This document shows positions 1 to 8,291 of a stretch of 64,000 bases of DNA, piece after piece. Position numbers and translations under genes: made by a program. The notes under the pieces were generated by a model, which was not told the DNA's origin, made no database searches, and was given only the letters and a program-made list of their open reading frames with translations. The DNA lies in assembly GCA_030626025.1 (NCBI GenBank), contig DAOUPT010000004.1, positions 55,728-119,727 on the forward strand, given 5' to 3'. The number at the start of each line of letters is the position of its first letter. Positions within the stretch are counted from its first letter, which is position 1. The stretch is from Anderseniella sp. (lineage in GTDB: Bacteria; Pseudomonadota; Alphaproteobacteria; Rhizobiales; Aestuariivirgaceae).

Positions 1-1
1 T

Positions 2-310
2 ATCGTTGAGTATTTGGTCGGCCGTCCGGGCCTGCGCCGGGTTTTTGTTTTGATTGATGCCCGGCACGGTTTGAAAAACACTGATTTTCCAACCCTTGAT
101 ATGCTTGATAAAGCAGCGGTCAGTTACCAGATCGTTCTGACGAAAGCTGACAAGCTTAAAAGTGACGAGCGCGAGAAAGTTCTCGCCAGTACCATTGCCC
201 AGATCGCCAAACGTCCGGCCGCACATCCAATCGTACATTTAACATCGAGTATCAAATCTACCGGAATTGCCGAATTGCGCGCCGAGATATGTCAGCTGGC
301 AGCAGGGTAA
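2..310 (+). CDS. engB: Ribosome biogenesis GTP-binding protein EngB/YihA, C-terminal part (5' end outside window)
   Basis: This is the C-terminal ~102 residues of a TrmE-Era-EngA-like GTPase of the EngB (YihA/YsxC) family, which helps assemble the large ribosomal subunit. The frame is open to the left edge, so the gene is cut by the window and the G1-G3 motifs are missing. Visible features are the FVLIDARHG stretch that follows the switch region, the G4 motif LTKADK that gives guanine specificity, and a serine-rich G5-like HLTSS. The stop is followed immediately by a palindromic repeat. In many alphaproteobacteria argB follows engB; here it does not. Confidence 0.88.
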   Translation: MVEYLVGRPGLRRVFVLIDARHGLKNTDFPTLDMLDKAAVSYQIVLTKADKLKSDEREKVLASTIAQIAKRPAAHPIVHLTSSIKSTGIAELRAEICQLAAG

Positions 311-311
311 T

Positions 312-368
312 CGATTCTAAAAGGTTGGTGCAACTTATCTGCACGCATCGGCGTGCAGGTTGAACTAG
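312..368 (+). repeat. Dispersed palindromic repeat, copy 1 (plus orientation)
   Basis: A ~57-bp element just after the engB stop. It contains AACTTATCTGCA, then an inverted pair CGCATCGGCG, then TGCAGGTTGA. Positions 312-361 match the reverse complement of 7117-7170 with only about five differences, and both ends of its hairpin recur in 7171-7217. The hairpin TGCACGC-ATCG-GCGTGCA is a perfect 7-bp stem. It overlaps the 3' end of the small gene on the minus strand. Small size, hairpin form and intergenic position suggest a REP-like or miniature mobile element. Confidence 0.75.
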
Positions 369-592
369 TTGCTTTTTTTGCTGTGCTTTTTTTCAGGCGC
401 ACAATAGATTCTGACGTAATCAGAATTAGCGTCGCTGGGATAGGGTATTGTGGACAGCGTTAATTTGAAGTTGTCCTGAGGAGCTTTGGCTGGTTTTTTC
501 TTGCTGGACCCCGCTGCAAAACTCTCAGCCGACGAAACCGCCAGCGCCGCCAAAGCCAAGCAAAACAGCCATTTTCTAATTCTTGTGTTCAT
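365..592 (-). CDS. Small secreted protein of unknown function
   Basis: A 75-residue protein that I do not recognise. It begins MNTRIRKWLF with two arginines and a lysine, followed by a hydrophobic run (LALAALAVSS) and a plausible signal-peptidase site near SFAA/GSS, so it is probably exported to the periplasm. The mature part is about 50 residues, starts with a lysine-rich patch (SSKKKPAK), contains one cysteine (IYCAPEKK) and ends in basic residues. An in-frame ATG 16 codons upstream (at 640) would put residues before the signal peptide, so the internal start is preferred. No strong ribosome-binding site is visible. It is divergent from the EAL-like gene. It could be a chance frame, but the clean signal peptide argues for a real gene. 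Confidence 0.5.
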   Translation of the reverse strand: MNTRIRKWLFCLALAALAVSSAESFAAGSSKKKPAKAPQDNFKLTLSTIPYPSDANSDYVRIYCAPEKKHSKKSN

Positions 593-681
593 AGCTGAAC
601 GTGTAACATGGCTCTTTGCATAAAGCCATGGCATAGTCATTCACGATACCGACATTGGCTTTTTTGATTCGCAACACCACC

Positions 682-1848
682 ATGAGAATGAACCAGACAT
701 CACACAAGACAGGATTGAGCATTTTTTTTGCGGTTCTTTGTGCGGTGGCAATTTTTGCCGGCATATGGGGTTTTTTGACCGGTAATGGCGCAATTCCTGC
801 ACTTGTAGCAGCGGTATTGTTGCTGGTTGCCGCCCAATTGCTGTTGTTTTTTATCATGACTGACCGCCAAGATATTGATCGAGAGAATGATGACAACAGT
901 ATCGATGGTTTTGAACAAATCAATTCACGACTCGCCGGGCTTGAGCAACAGATCAAACAGTTAAGTCGATTGAAGGTGGTCGAAAATCCGGTTGCTCAGG
1001 TAAAACAGATTGCAAAAGTTGAACCTGAATTGCCGGCACCATCGCTTAAACCAACTGCAGCGGCGGCGCCAAAGACCGAACAAGTCCATATTGAAGCGGC
1101 CTACCTTGATGACACACGCCTATCATTATATCTTGAGCCTGTTGTTGATTTATCATCTTTAAAGACTGCATTTTATCGGGCAGAACTCGCCTTTGAAGCC
1201 GGGCCGGCCCAAAGGGTTCGTATTACTGACATGGCCGAGAAAATTGCCGAAGGCGGACATAGTGCGGCAGTGGATATGAAACTGTTCAACCGGCTGGGAC
1301 CTGTTATTGATCGATTGAAGCAAAAGGGACAATTGGCCGGTGTCATTTGTCCGATGTCACAGCATTCATTTTCCAATCAGCTTTTTCTGGAAGAACTAAC
1401 ACGCTATCTGAAACATTACCCCGAGTTGGCCCGGGTCCTGATCATTGAAATCAGTCAGGCAAATCTGGCTGGCCTTGATCAGGATGGAATGGCAGGCCTG
1501 GCGTTTCTGGCCCAAATCGGCGCAACATTTTCCCTTGGCGGAGCCGGGCTTGAAAGCCCTGATCTGGGCAGTCTGGCATCGCTGGGCTTTCGCTATCTCG
1601 ATCTGGATTATGCCGACAATATCGGGCGCTACAGCCTGCAGGCATTTGCCTCATCAGGACCAGCAGCACAATTACGTGACCTGGCTTTAGGCGTCGGTAT
1701 TCAACTCATTGGGTCAGGCCTTGCCCGCAAAAGTCAGCATGATGCACTCAATCATATTATCAGCTTTGGACGCGGAACGGCGTTCTCTGCAGCACGTCTG
1801 GTGCGGACCGATTTTGCCAGACAAACAACACAGACCAAAGCTGCTTGA
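682..1848 (+). CDS. Membrane-anchored, degenerate EAL-domain protein
   Basis: About 388 residues: two hydrophobic segments near the N-terminus (around residues 12-33 and 38-60), a coiled-coil-like stretch (EQINSRLAGLEQQIKQL), an Ala/Pro-rich linker and a C-terminal EAL-like domain of ~240 residues. EAL domains hydrolyse cyclic di-GMP with a two-metal centre. Here the signature EAL reads ELA, the motif corresponding to VNxS is VICPMS (Asn ligand lost), the DDFG loop is LGGAG (both Asp lost), and the Lys motif is DLDYAD. The Glu in IEIS is kept. The domain is therefore probably inactive and may bind nucleotide or protein. A TTG at 655 is an alternative start; ATG 682 is chosen without a clear ribosome-binding site. 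Confidence 0.75.
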   Translation: MRMNQTSHKTGLSIFFAVLCAVAIFAGIWGFLTGNGAIPALVAAVLLLVAAQLLLFFIMTDRQDIDRENDDNSIDGFEQINSRLAGLEQQIKQLSRLKVVENPVAQVKQIAKVEPELPAPSLKPTAAAAPKTEQVHIEAAYLDDTRLSLYLEPVVDLSSLKTAFYRAELAFEAGPAQRVRITDMAEKIAEGGHSAAVDMKLFNRLGPVIDRLKQKGQLAGVICPMSQHSFSNQLFLEELTRYLKHYPELARVLIIEISQANLAGLDQDGMAGLAFLAQIGATFSLGGAGLESPDLGSLASLGFRYLDLDYADNIGRYSLQAFASSGPAAQLRDLALGVGIQLIGSGLARKSQHDALNHIISFGRGTAFSAARLVRTDFARQTTQTKAA

Positions 1849-1908
1849 CGTTGATTGAAAGACCCTATAGCCAAGGCTGACAATTATTCAAGAAAGAGCA
1901 ATTCTCCC

Positions 1909-2781
1909 ATGGCTGAAAACCCGGATAACTCGTTGGCAAAAAACGGTCGTGAACTCTCGTCCCGGTTCCAAATCTGGCTTTGTGATATTTGGGGCGTTGT
2001 TCACAACGGTGAAGCAGCCCACCCGGTTGCCTGTGAAGCATTGCAGGCTCATCGCGACGATGGCGGGGTGGTTGTCCTGATTACCAATGCACCACGCCCC
2101 GCTCCGGCAATCGTTGCTCAACTCGATGGCCTAAATGTTCCGCGCACCTGCTATGACGCCATTGTCTCATCGGGCGATGTAACACGCGAACTGGTCATGA
2201 AATTTTCCGGCGGCAAAGTCTTTTTTCTGGGACCGGAACGCGATGCCCCCCTGAGAGAGGGGCTTGAGGTTGAGTGGTCGGCTATGGACGAGGCAGATGC
2301 GGTCCTTTGCTCAGGACTTTATGATGACCATAACGAGCAACCTGAAGACTACAACGACATGCTCAGGGAAATGCTCGACAAAAACCTGAAAATGATTTGT
2401 GCCAACCCTGATCTCATCGTGCAGTTTGGTGACCGTCTCATTCCTTGCGCCGGAGCGCTGGCCAAACTCTATGAAGAAATGGGCGGTAAAGTGGAAATGG
2501 CCGGAAAGCCCTTTGCGCCGATTTATGACGTAGCGATTGCCCGGGCAGTTGATGCAACCGGCAGTGAGATTGACCGGTCGCAGGTCCTAGCCTTGGGCGA
2601 TGGCATGAAAACTGATATCACCGGTGCCCGTGATAATGATTTAGCTGTCGCTTTCATTACTGGCGGTATCCATGATGAAGAAATTGGAACTGATGGCAGC
2701 GTACTCGATATGGCAAATATCGCCCGCGATGCCGTTAAGGGTGTAAATGTGGCTGGTGCCATGAGAAAGTTGGAGTGGTAA
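1909..2781 (+). CDS. HAD superfamily subfamily IIA phosphatase (TIGR01459-like)
   Basis: A 290-residue HAD-IIA hydrolase related to NagD/pyridoxal-phosphatase-like enzymes. Motif I is DIWGVVHNG with the nucleophilic Asp; motif II is the TNAPRP region; the C-terminal LALGDGMKTDITGARD contains the metal-binding Asp pair of motif IV. The substrate is unknown. It sits 1 bp before a MaoC gene and two genes from ribF, an arrangement I recall as common in alphaproteobacteria, so a link to flavin phosphate metabolism is possible (inference). An upstream TTG at 1855 would extend the protein by 18 residues, but ATG 1909 has an AAGAG-like ribosome-binding site at the right distance. Confidence 0.82.
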   Translation: MAENPDNSLAKNGRELSSRFQIWLCDIWGVVHNGEAAHPVACEALQAHRDDGGVVVLITNAPRPAPAIVAQLDGLNVPRTCYDAIVSSGDVTRELVMKFSGGKVFFLGPERDAPLREGLEVEWSAMDEADAVLCSGLYDDHNEQPEDYNDMLREMLDKNLKMICANPDLIVQFGDRLIPCAGALAKLYEEMGGKVEMAGKPFAPIYDVAIARAVDATGSEIDRSQVLALGDGMKTDITGARDNDLAVAFITGGIHDEEIGTDGSVLDMANIARDAVKGVNVAGAMRKLEW

Positions 2782-2782
2782 A

Positions 2783-3217
2783 ATGAACCATAAAGTAGGT
2801 TTTTATATCGAGGATCTGGAAGTTGGCATGACAGCTTCTTTTGAAAAAGTTTTGGGCGATGCCGAAGTCAGGCAATTTGCCGAACTGACCGGTGACAACA
2901 ACCCCATCCACCTTGATGAGGACTTTGCCAAAGAGACGATGTTCAAACAACGCATTGCCCACGGCATGCTGACAGCCAGTTTGATATCAACCATTCTGGG
3001 TACAAAATTGCCCGGTACCGGTGTAATTTACATGTCACAGAATATCCGGTTTCGCGCCCCTGTTTTCATTGGTGACAAGGTTGTTGCAACTGTAACAGTG
3101 ACCGAAGTGAACGAAAAACGCCGTACTGCAACACTGTCGTGTGAATGCCATGTAGGTGACAAACTGGTTCTTGATGGCGAGGCCAAGGGTATGGTTCCAT
3201 CAAAAGCTCAAGGGTAA
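2783..3217 (+). CDS. MaoC-like (R)-specific enoyl-CoA hydratase
   Basis: A 144-residue single hot-dog-fold protein with the hydratase-2 motif LTGDNNPIHLD near residues 35-45, giving the catalytic pair Asp38 and His43. Such proteins hydrate trans-2-enoyl-CoA to (R)-3-hydroxyacyl-CoA (PhaJ type) or act on related thioesters. Length and the AHGM segment that follows fit the family. It is 1 bp downstream of the HAD phosphatase and 5 bp upstream of ribF, so the three genes are likely co-transcribed. The exact acyl-CoA substrate cannot be read from sequence. Confidence 0.88.
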   Translation: MNHKVGFYIEDLEVGMTASFEKVLGDAEVRQFAELTGDNNPIHLDEDFAKETMFKQRIAHGMLTASLISTILGTKLPGTGVIYMSQNIRFRAPVFIGDKVVATVTVTEVNEKRRTATLSCECHVGDKLVLDGEAKGMVPSKAQG

Positions 3218-3222
3218 ACCTG

Positions 3223-4227
3223 ATGTATGTGATGCCTGAAAAACAATCCGTACCATCAGGCTGCAAGGAAGCCGTTGTCGCCATCGGCAATTTTGACGGC
3301 GTACACCTTGGGCACCAAAAACTTATTGAGGCGGCTGAGCAGCAGGCGAAAAAACTAGGCAAACCGCTGGGTGTTTTGACTTTTGAACCACATCCGCGCT
3401 CGTTGTTTCGGCCAGATGAACCGGTATTTCGCTTGTCATCACCGGCATGGAAAGCACGACTGTTGAAAGGGCTTGGTGTCCAGTATCTCGATGTTGCTCC
3501 TTTTGATCGCGATTTGGCCGGTCTGGAAGCTGAAGAATTTGTTCGCCGTATATTGGTTGAGCGCCTGGCAGTCTCCCATGTGGTGACCGGTTATGATTTT
3601 CACTTCGGACGCGGTCGAAAGGGCAGCCCTGATACCATGCGCAAGCTTGGTGAAAAATACGACTTTGGCGTCACTATTGTTGATCAGGTTACTGATGATG
3701 ATGGCGTTGCCCCCTTCTCCTCCAGTGCCATCCGCACGGCATTGCGCCGGGGCCATGTGCAAAAGGCCGCCACACAACTTGGCCATTGGTGGAGCATTAT
3801 GGGCACTGTGGTCAAAGGCGATCAGCGCGGGCGCACTATTGGCTATCCAACTGTCAATATTGCACTGGAGCCTGGTTGTGAGCCTCATGAAGGCATTTAC
3901 GCGGTGCGGGTGCGCCTGGCCTACAAGGGAGCCAAAGAGATCTGGAACGGGGCCGGATATATCGGCTATCGCCCGACCTTTGACACTGACCGGTTGTTCC
4001 TTGAGGTTTTTATTTTTGATTTTGATGATGATGTTTATGGACAGGAACTCATTGTGGAATTCATTGATTTCATCCGCCCTGATAAAAAGTTTGATACGAT
4101 TGAGGCTTTGCTCGAACAGATGAAAACCGACTGTGATGAAATCAGGGTTAAGCTGGAAAAATTGCACGAGAACAATCCAGTTAAGAACCATCCGTTAGGT
4201 GCATTGCAAGTCACCGGTGAGCTGTAA
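3223..4227 (+). CDS. ribF: Bifunctional riboflavin kinase / FAD synthetase
   Basis: 334 residues, the usual RibF length. The N-terminal nucleotidyltransferase half has IGNFDGVHLGHQ (HIGH-like ATP site) and FEPHPR; the C-terminal flavokinase half has GRTIGYPTVNI with the PTxN motif that binds ATP/Mg and flavin. The enzyme converts riboflavin to FMN and then FAD in the cytoplasm. ATG 3223 is used; ATG 3232 is possible. It is the last gene of the short operon that begins with the HAD phosphatase, and it is convergent with the BASS transporter. No FMN riboswitch lies before it. Confidence 0.96.
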   Translation: MYVMPEKQSVPSGCKEAVVAIGNFDGVHLGHQKLIEAAEQQAKKLGKPLGVLTFEPHPRSLFRPDEPVFRLSSPAWKARLLKGLGVQYLDVAPFDRDLAGLEAEEFVRRILVERLAVSHVVTGYDFHFGRGRKGSPDTMRKLGEKYDFGVTIVDQVTDDDGVAPFSSSAIRTALRRGHVQKAATQLGHWWSIMGTVVKGDQRGRTIGYPTVNIALEPGCEPHEGIYAVRVRLAYKGAKEIWNGAGYIGYRPTFDTDRLFLEVFIFDFDDDVYGQELIVEFIDFIRPDKKFDTIEALLEQMKTDCDEIRVKLEKLHENNPVKNHPLGALQVTGEL

Positions 4228-4235
4228 ACAGCGCA

Positions 4236-5192
4236 TCAAAGGCGCTGGTAGAAACGCTTCATTATGATCGGGGTGAGATACATTGGTATCTGATAACAAG
4301 CTATAAAAAGTAATAGCGACTGGGTTGTTGCCGCTGGCAAGGCCGTCAGAAACAGGGCGATGTTTCGATTGCCGGCTATGATACCAATCGGGACGGTGTA
4401 ATGTGAGGCTTTGCTTTTTGACAGAATTACAGCGGTAATGATTTGCAATCCAAAGTTGATGCCAGTTGCAACGGCCAATGTCAGCAATACATTCATTGGA
4501 TTGCTGGTTAGTTCGCTTTGTATTGCCGCCATCAACCCAACCACCACAACGGCCAGCAAAATGGTTGACGCACCATCCACTTGCATCAAATGATCAGGCG
4601 ACGGTTTTTTCATAATGGTTAGCCTGATTGTAAATGCAATAACTGCGGCAACGATAATAACGGCCAACAAACGCAACGATGCCCAAACTATTGCATCGAT
4701 ACTTCCGGTTTCAGGCAACAGGGCAAAGACTGGTATGATTGTCAGAGGCAACAAGGCCGTACCGACCACTAATTGGCGCAAGGCAGGTGCTGGCTCAAAT
4801 CCCATTAGCGTTACCAGATGGGGGCTGCCTGACAGGGCCGGGGCAGAGGTCAGCAATACCAGTGCAAAAACCAGTGTGTGCTGAACCCCGGCAAGCCACG
4901 AAACCAGCGCAACAAGCAGCGGCAGGCAAATTTGCAGTATCGCGGTGAAGGCAAGACTGGCCTTCACATCGCGTATCGCTCCAAGGACCTGATGCGGACC
5001 AACCCGCAAACAGGCAGCAAAGAGTAAAAATGCAATGAGAATATCAATGTGCGGTTTGATCAACCCTGCAAGGGTACTGCTGGTCAGGCCGACCACAAGA
5101 CTGGCCACCAATATCAGGCGACCATGTCTTGCACAAAGTATTAGCAGATGGCGTGTCAACCGGGTCGGGTTCGCATGTTGTCGGGCAACCAT
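4236..5192 (-). CDS. Bile acid:sodium symporter (BASS) family transporter
   Basis: A 318-residue, strongly hydrophobic protein with about nine or ten predicted membrane spans. The segment IIAGNRNIALFLTALP resembles the conserved GNRN region of BASS/Acr3-type transporters. These are sodium-coupled importers of organic anions, but the substrate here is unknown. The 5' end overlaps the 3' end of the TRAP large permease by 37 bp, which implies translational coupling and a shared transcript. It is the last gene of the minus-strand cluster and is convergent with ribF. Family assignment is moderately sure. Confidence 0.7.
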   Translation of the reverse strand: MVARQHANPTRLTRHLLILCARHGRLILVASLVVGLTSSTLAGLIKPHIDILIAFLLFAACLRVGPHQVLGAIRDVKASLAFTAILQICLPLLVALVSWLAGVQHTLVFALVLLTSAPALSGSPHLVTLMGFEPAPALRQLVVGTALLPLTIIPVFALLPETGSIDAIVWASLRLLAVIIVAAVIAFTIRLTIMKKPSPDHLMQVDGASTILLAVVVVGLMAAIQSELTSNPMNVLLTLAVATGINFGLQIITAVILSKSKASHYTVPIGIIAGNRNIALFLTALPAATTQSLLLFIACYQIPMYLTPIIMKRFYQRL

Positions 5193-6466
5193 GTGGCTAA
5201 TTCGGGAAACAGTATCAGGATAAATACCATCAGCACCATAATTGCGAACATCGGTAATGCAGCCCGGGCGATGTAATTCATCTGGTGGTGTGTCATGCCC
5301 TGTAGCACAAACAGATTAAAGCCAATGGGCGGCGTGATCTGAGCCATTTCGACCACTACGACGATGAAAATACCAAACCAGATCAAATCAATACCAGCCT
5401 GACGGATCATCGGTTCAACCACGGCCATGGTCAACACCACTGATGAAATACCATCAAGGAACATGCCGATTACAATATAAAAAACCAGGAGAGCCAGTAG
5501 CAGTTGGAATTTTGAAAGCTCCAGAGAGGCAATCCACTGAGCCAGCGAACGTGGCAGTCCGGTGAAACCCATTGCCAGCGACAGAAAAGCCGCGCCCATC
5601 AAAATAAGGGCAATCATGGCTGACGTTCTGGTGGCGCCAAGCAGGCTTTCACGAAACGACGACAAATCGAGCGAACCCTGCACGGCCGCCAAACCCAACG
5701 AGCCAAGAACACCAAAGGCGGCAGCTTCTGTTGCGGTGGCAAAGCCCAGATACATGGAACCGATCACCAGTGAAACCAGCGTAATGACAGGAATAAGCAA
5801 ACGGGCTTCTTTCAGTTTTTCAACAAAACTCATTTTAGGTTCGCGCGGAGGTACCTCGTCTTTTTTAAATACCGACCACAGTGCGACATAGCCCATGAAC
5901 ATACTGGCCAAAACAATACCCGGCAGGATACCGGCCATGAACAGTTTTGAAATCGATTCATTAATGGTGACGCCATAAACAATCAATGTCAGTGATGGCG
6001 GAATCATCAGGCCGAGGGTGGCCGCGCCAGCCAATGTGCCAATGATCATCATTTCGGGATAGCCGCGCTTGCGCAGTTCCGGGATAGACATTTTTCCCAC
6101 GGTGGTAAGGGTTGCAGCAGAAGAACCAGATACGGCAGCAAAAATTGTACAGCCGACAATATTGGTGTGAATCAATCCACCAGGCAGTCGCGCCATCCAT
6201 GGTGCTAACCCCTTAAACATATCTTCTGATAATCGCGTTCGATAGAGTATTTCGCCCATCCAGATAAACAGCGGTAGTGCCGTTAAAGTCCATGACGATG
6301 ACGATGACCAGATTGTAGTGATCATGGTGTCGCCAACCGGTCGGGTGGTGAACAGTTCCATGCCAACGAAAGCCACACCCAAAAGAGCAAGACCGACCCA
6401 AATGCCCGAACCTAAAAATAGAAAGAGTACAAAGAGAAAAATCGCGGTGAGGTAAAACTGTTCCAT
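5156..6466 (-). CDS. TRAP transporter large permease DctM
   Basis: A 436-residue DctM-type subunit with about twelve to fourteen hydrophobic spans and the family's repeated patterns (AAVSGSSAATLTTVG; LMIPPSLTLIVYG; ITPPIGFNLFVLQG). TRAP transporters use ion gradients to take up organic acids, zwitterionic amino acids or keto acids captured by a periplasmic binding protein. It starts 2 bp after the small permease gene and overlaps the BASS gene at its 3' end. The adjacent D-amino-acid-dehydrogenase-like gene suggests an amino acid or oxo-acid ligand (inference). Confidence 0.92.
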   Translation of the reverse strand: MEQFYLTAIFLFVLFLFLGSGIWVGLALLGVAFVGMELFTTRPVGDTMITTIWSSSSSWTLTALPLFIWMGEILYRTRLSEDMFKGLAPWMARLPGGLIHTNIVGCTIFAAVSGSSAATLTTVGKMSIPELRKRGYPEMMIIGTLAGAATLGLMIPPSLTLIVYGVTINESISKLFMAGILPGIVLASMFMGYVALWSVFKKDEVPPREPKMSFVEKLKEARLLIPVITLVSLVIGSMYLGFATATEAAAFGVLGSLGLAAVQGSLDLSSFRESLLGATRTSAMIALILMGAAFLSLAMGFTGLPRSLAQWIASLELSKFQLLLALLVFYIVIGMFLDGISSVVLTMAVVEPMIRQAGIDLIWFGIFIVVVVEMAQITPPIGFNLFVLQGMTHHQMNYIARAALPMFAIMVLMVFILILFPELATWLPDNMRTRPG

Positions 6467-6468
6467 GA

Positions 6469-7011
6469 TTATTGCCCCTCTGCTTTGACAAGCTCTGCTT
6501 CGATACCATGCTCACCATGAACGACGATGCGATACAGATTATCCAGGAAAGCAATGAACAATAGCGTCGTGCCTATCCCCATGACGATTTGTGGTATCCA
6601 CAACGGGGTTGCATCCTGGCCTTGCGAGATATCGTTGATCATGATCGATATTTTTACCGCCTGCCAGGCGTGCCAGCAAAAAAAACCGGAGAAAAAACTG
6701 GCAATTGAGAAACACCATATTTCGCCCAACCGCTGATGCTTTCCCATTTTTGTTAGCAACAGGGTGACACGAATATGGGCACCATGGTTTAAAGCATAGG
6801 CGAGTGAAAAGAATGAAGCGCCTGCCATGCAATAACCCGCATAAGCTGTCGAGCCGGGTAAAACGAATCCCGTCCAGCGCGCCACCATCTGAGCGACAAT
6901 AATCAAAAGAATCAGGATTAGAAAACCGGCTCCGATCATGCCGCCGGTGAAATACAATCCATCCAGAAAACGTCTTATGCCGCTTCTGGAATCTCTACTG
7001 GAATCCGTCAT
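6469..7011 (-). CDS. TRAP transporter small permease DctQ
   Basis: A 180-residue DctQ-type subunit with four hydrophobic spans (GMIGAGFLILILLIIVAQM near the N-terminus, the AGASFFSLAYAL region, SIASFFSGFFCW, and IVMGIGTTLLFIAF). It pairs with the large permease. The start at 7011 is preferred over an upstream codon at 7035 because the minus strand has GGGAG about 7 nt before this ATG. A pair of palindromic repeats fills the 212-bp gap to dctP, so small and large permease could be expressed at a different level from the binding protein. Confidence 0.9.
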   Translation of the reverse strand: MTDSSRDSRSGIRRFLDGLYFTGGMIGAGFLILILLIIVAQMVARWTGFVLPGSTAYAGYCMAGASFFSLAYALNHGAHIRVTLLLTKMGKHQRLGEIWCFSIASFFSGFFCWHAWQAVKISIMINDISQGQDATPLWIPQIVMGIGTTLLFIAFLDNLYRIVVHGEHGIEAELVKAEGQ

Positions 7012-7116
7012 TCTCCAACTCCCACAAAATCTCATTATTAGACAGATATCTTCCTGTCTTAAAATCCGGGCGGCACAACACTGCCCGAATTGTTTTCGTC
7101 AATTATTGCCTCTTAG

Positions 7117-7170
7117 TGCAACCTGTACGCCAATGCGTGCAGATAAGTTGCACTAACCTTTTAGAATCCG
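7117..7170 (-). repeat. Dispersed palindromic repeat, copy 2 (minus orientation)
   Basis: The reverse complement of this stretch matches 312-361 almost base for base, including the flank GATTCTAAAAGGTT, the core CAACTTATCTGCACGCAT and the end TGCAGGTTG with a few substitutions. It lies head-to-head with copy 3, between dctP and dctQ. The flank shared with copy 1 goes beyond the hairpin, so the repeated unit is at least ~50 bp. Confidence 0.78.
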
Positions 7171-7217
7171 ATCAACTTATCTGCAATCAGTTGACTCCAA
7201 CTGATTGCAGGTTGACC
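7171..7217 (+). repeat. Dispersed palindromic repeat, copy 3 (plus orientation, different stem)
   Basis: It shares both conserved ends with copy 1 (CAACTTATCTGCA and TGCAGGTTGAMCTAG) but has a different, longer inner stem: TGCAATCAGTTG-ACT-CCAACTGATTGCA, which is self-complementary over 10 or more bp. Conserved ends around a covarying inner stem are typical of REP-like palindromes. It lies just 3' of dctP on the opposite strand, so it could also protect or end the dctP mRNA. Confidence 0.72.
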
Positions 7218-7223
7218 TAGAGT

Positions 7224-8216
7224 TTACTTCATTGATGAATAGGCTTTAACGATTGCAGCACCTGCTTCACCGGCAGCTTTTGACCATTCGGCTGACATTG
7301 TCGCGCCAATTGCCTTCAATTCAGCCGCAAGCTTTTCACCCGGTCCGCCAACTTTCATGCCGTTGGCAGCAAGTTGGGTCAGGTACCAGCCGGTCAATTG
7401 CTCAGAACGGGCTGTTCCTGCAGCACCCGCCAGCATGGCTGAGGATTTCAGACAATTCTGCGCCGTTTTTGGCAATGCATCAAAAGCTGCTTTATTAGCA
7501 AACACGGTGTTGCGCGGCAACCAGGCCTGGGTGTCATAAAAGTGTGACAGATGCTCCCAAACTTTTTTGTCATAACCGGTTGAACCGGAAGAAATAAAGG
7601 AATCTGCAACACCAGTGGCCAACGCTTGTACCAATTCTGCCGCTTCAATCTGAACCGGAAGCATGCCAGACAGTTCAGCCAGACGAGCCGTTGCAGCATT
7701 GTAAGCACGGAACTTGATGCCTTTCATGTCAGAAACTGAGTTGATTGCTTTTTTGAAATACAACCCTTGTGGCGGCCATGGCACAGAATACAACAAAACA
7801 AGGTTTTGCTTGGCCAATATGTCTGTCAATGTGCTATTGGCGGCTTTTTTCAGTTTTTCAGACGCGCTGAAGGATGTGGCCAAAAATGGCACTGAGTCGA
7901 AACCGAAAACAACATTTTCATTGGCATGAGCAGAGAGCAAACGCTCACCAATTTGTGCCTGACCGGTCCGTACGGCCCGTTTGATTTCATTGCCTTTAAA
8001 CAATGAACCACCGCCGTGCACTGTAATTGTCAGTTCACCACCAGTACATGTACCTACGGCTTCAGCAAATAACTTGCCGTTTTTAGTGTGAAAATTGCCA
8101 TCATTGTAGGCCATTGGCATATCCCACTTTTCAGCGGCAGTTGCGCCAAAAGAGGCCGCACCAAAAGCAAAGCTGGCAGCAGCTGTTGTCATTACGAGTT
8201 TTTTTACGAACTTCAT
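7224..8216 (-). CDS. TRAP transporter substrate-binding protein DctP
   Basis: A 330-residue periplasmic solute receptor with a clear signal peptide (MKFVKKLVMTTAAASFAFG, cleavage near TAA/EKW). The MKGIKFRAY segment holds the Arg that in this family pairs with a ligand carboxylate. It is preceded by GGGAG at a suitable distance on the minus strand. It is first in the order dctP-dctQ-dctM-BASS and downstream of the flavoprotein gene, so the ligand may be an amino acid or 2-oxo acid handled by that enzyme. The ligand is an inference. Confidence 0.92.
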   Translation of the reverse strand: MKFVKKLVMTTAAASFAFGAASFGATAAEKWDMPMAYNDGNFHTKNGKLFAEAVGTCTGGELTITVHGGGSLFKGNEIKRAVRTGQAQIGERLLSAHANENVVFGFDSVPFLATSFSASEKLKKAANSTLTDILAKQNLVLLYSVPWPPQGLYFKKAINSVSDMKGIKFRAYNAATARLAELSGMLPVQIEAAELVQALATGVADSFISSGSTGYDKKVWEHLSHFYDTQAWLPRNTVFANKAAFDALPKTAQNCLKSSAMLAGAAGTARSEQLTGWYLTQLAANGMKVGGPGEKLAAELKAIGATMSAEWSKAAGEAGAAIVKAYSSMK

Positions 8217-8291
8217 TCTAGTCTCCCTGTCTGCCTGTTAATTCAGAAGACTTTTCTGTTTGGCAGAAAACAGAAAAGCCAATTCGCTCAT

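Noticed and set aside
3439..4191. 250-codon open frame antisense to ribF
   Set aside because: It is fully covered by ribF with clear motifs, and its translation has no recognisable family or domain.
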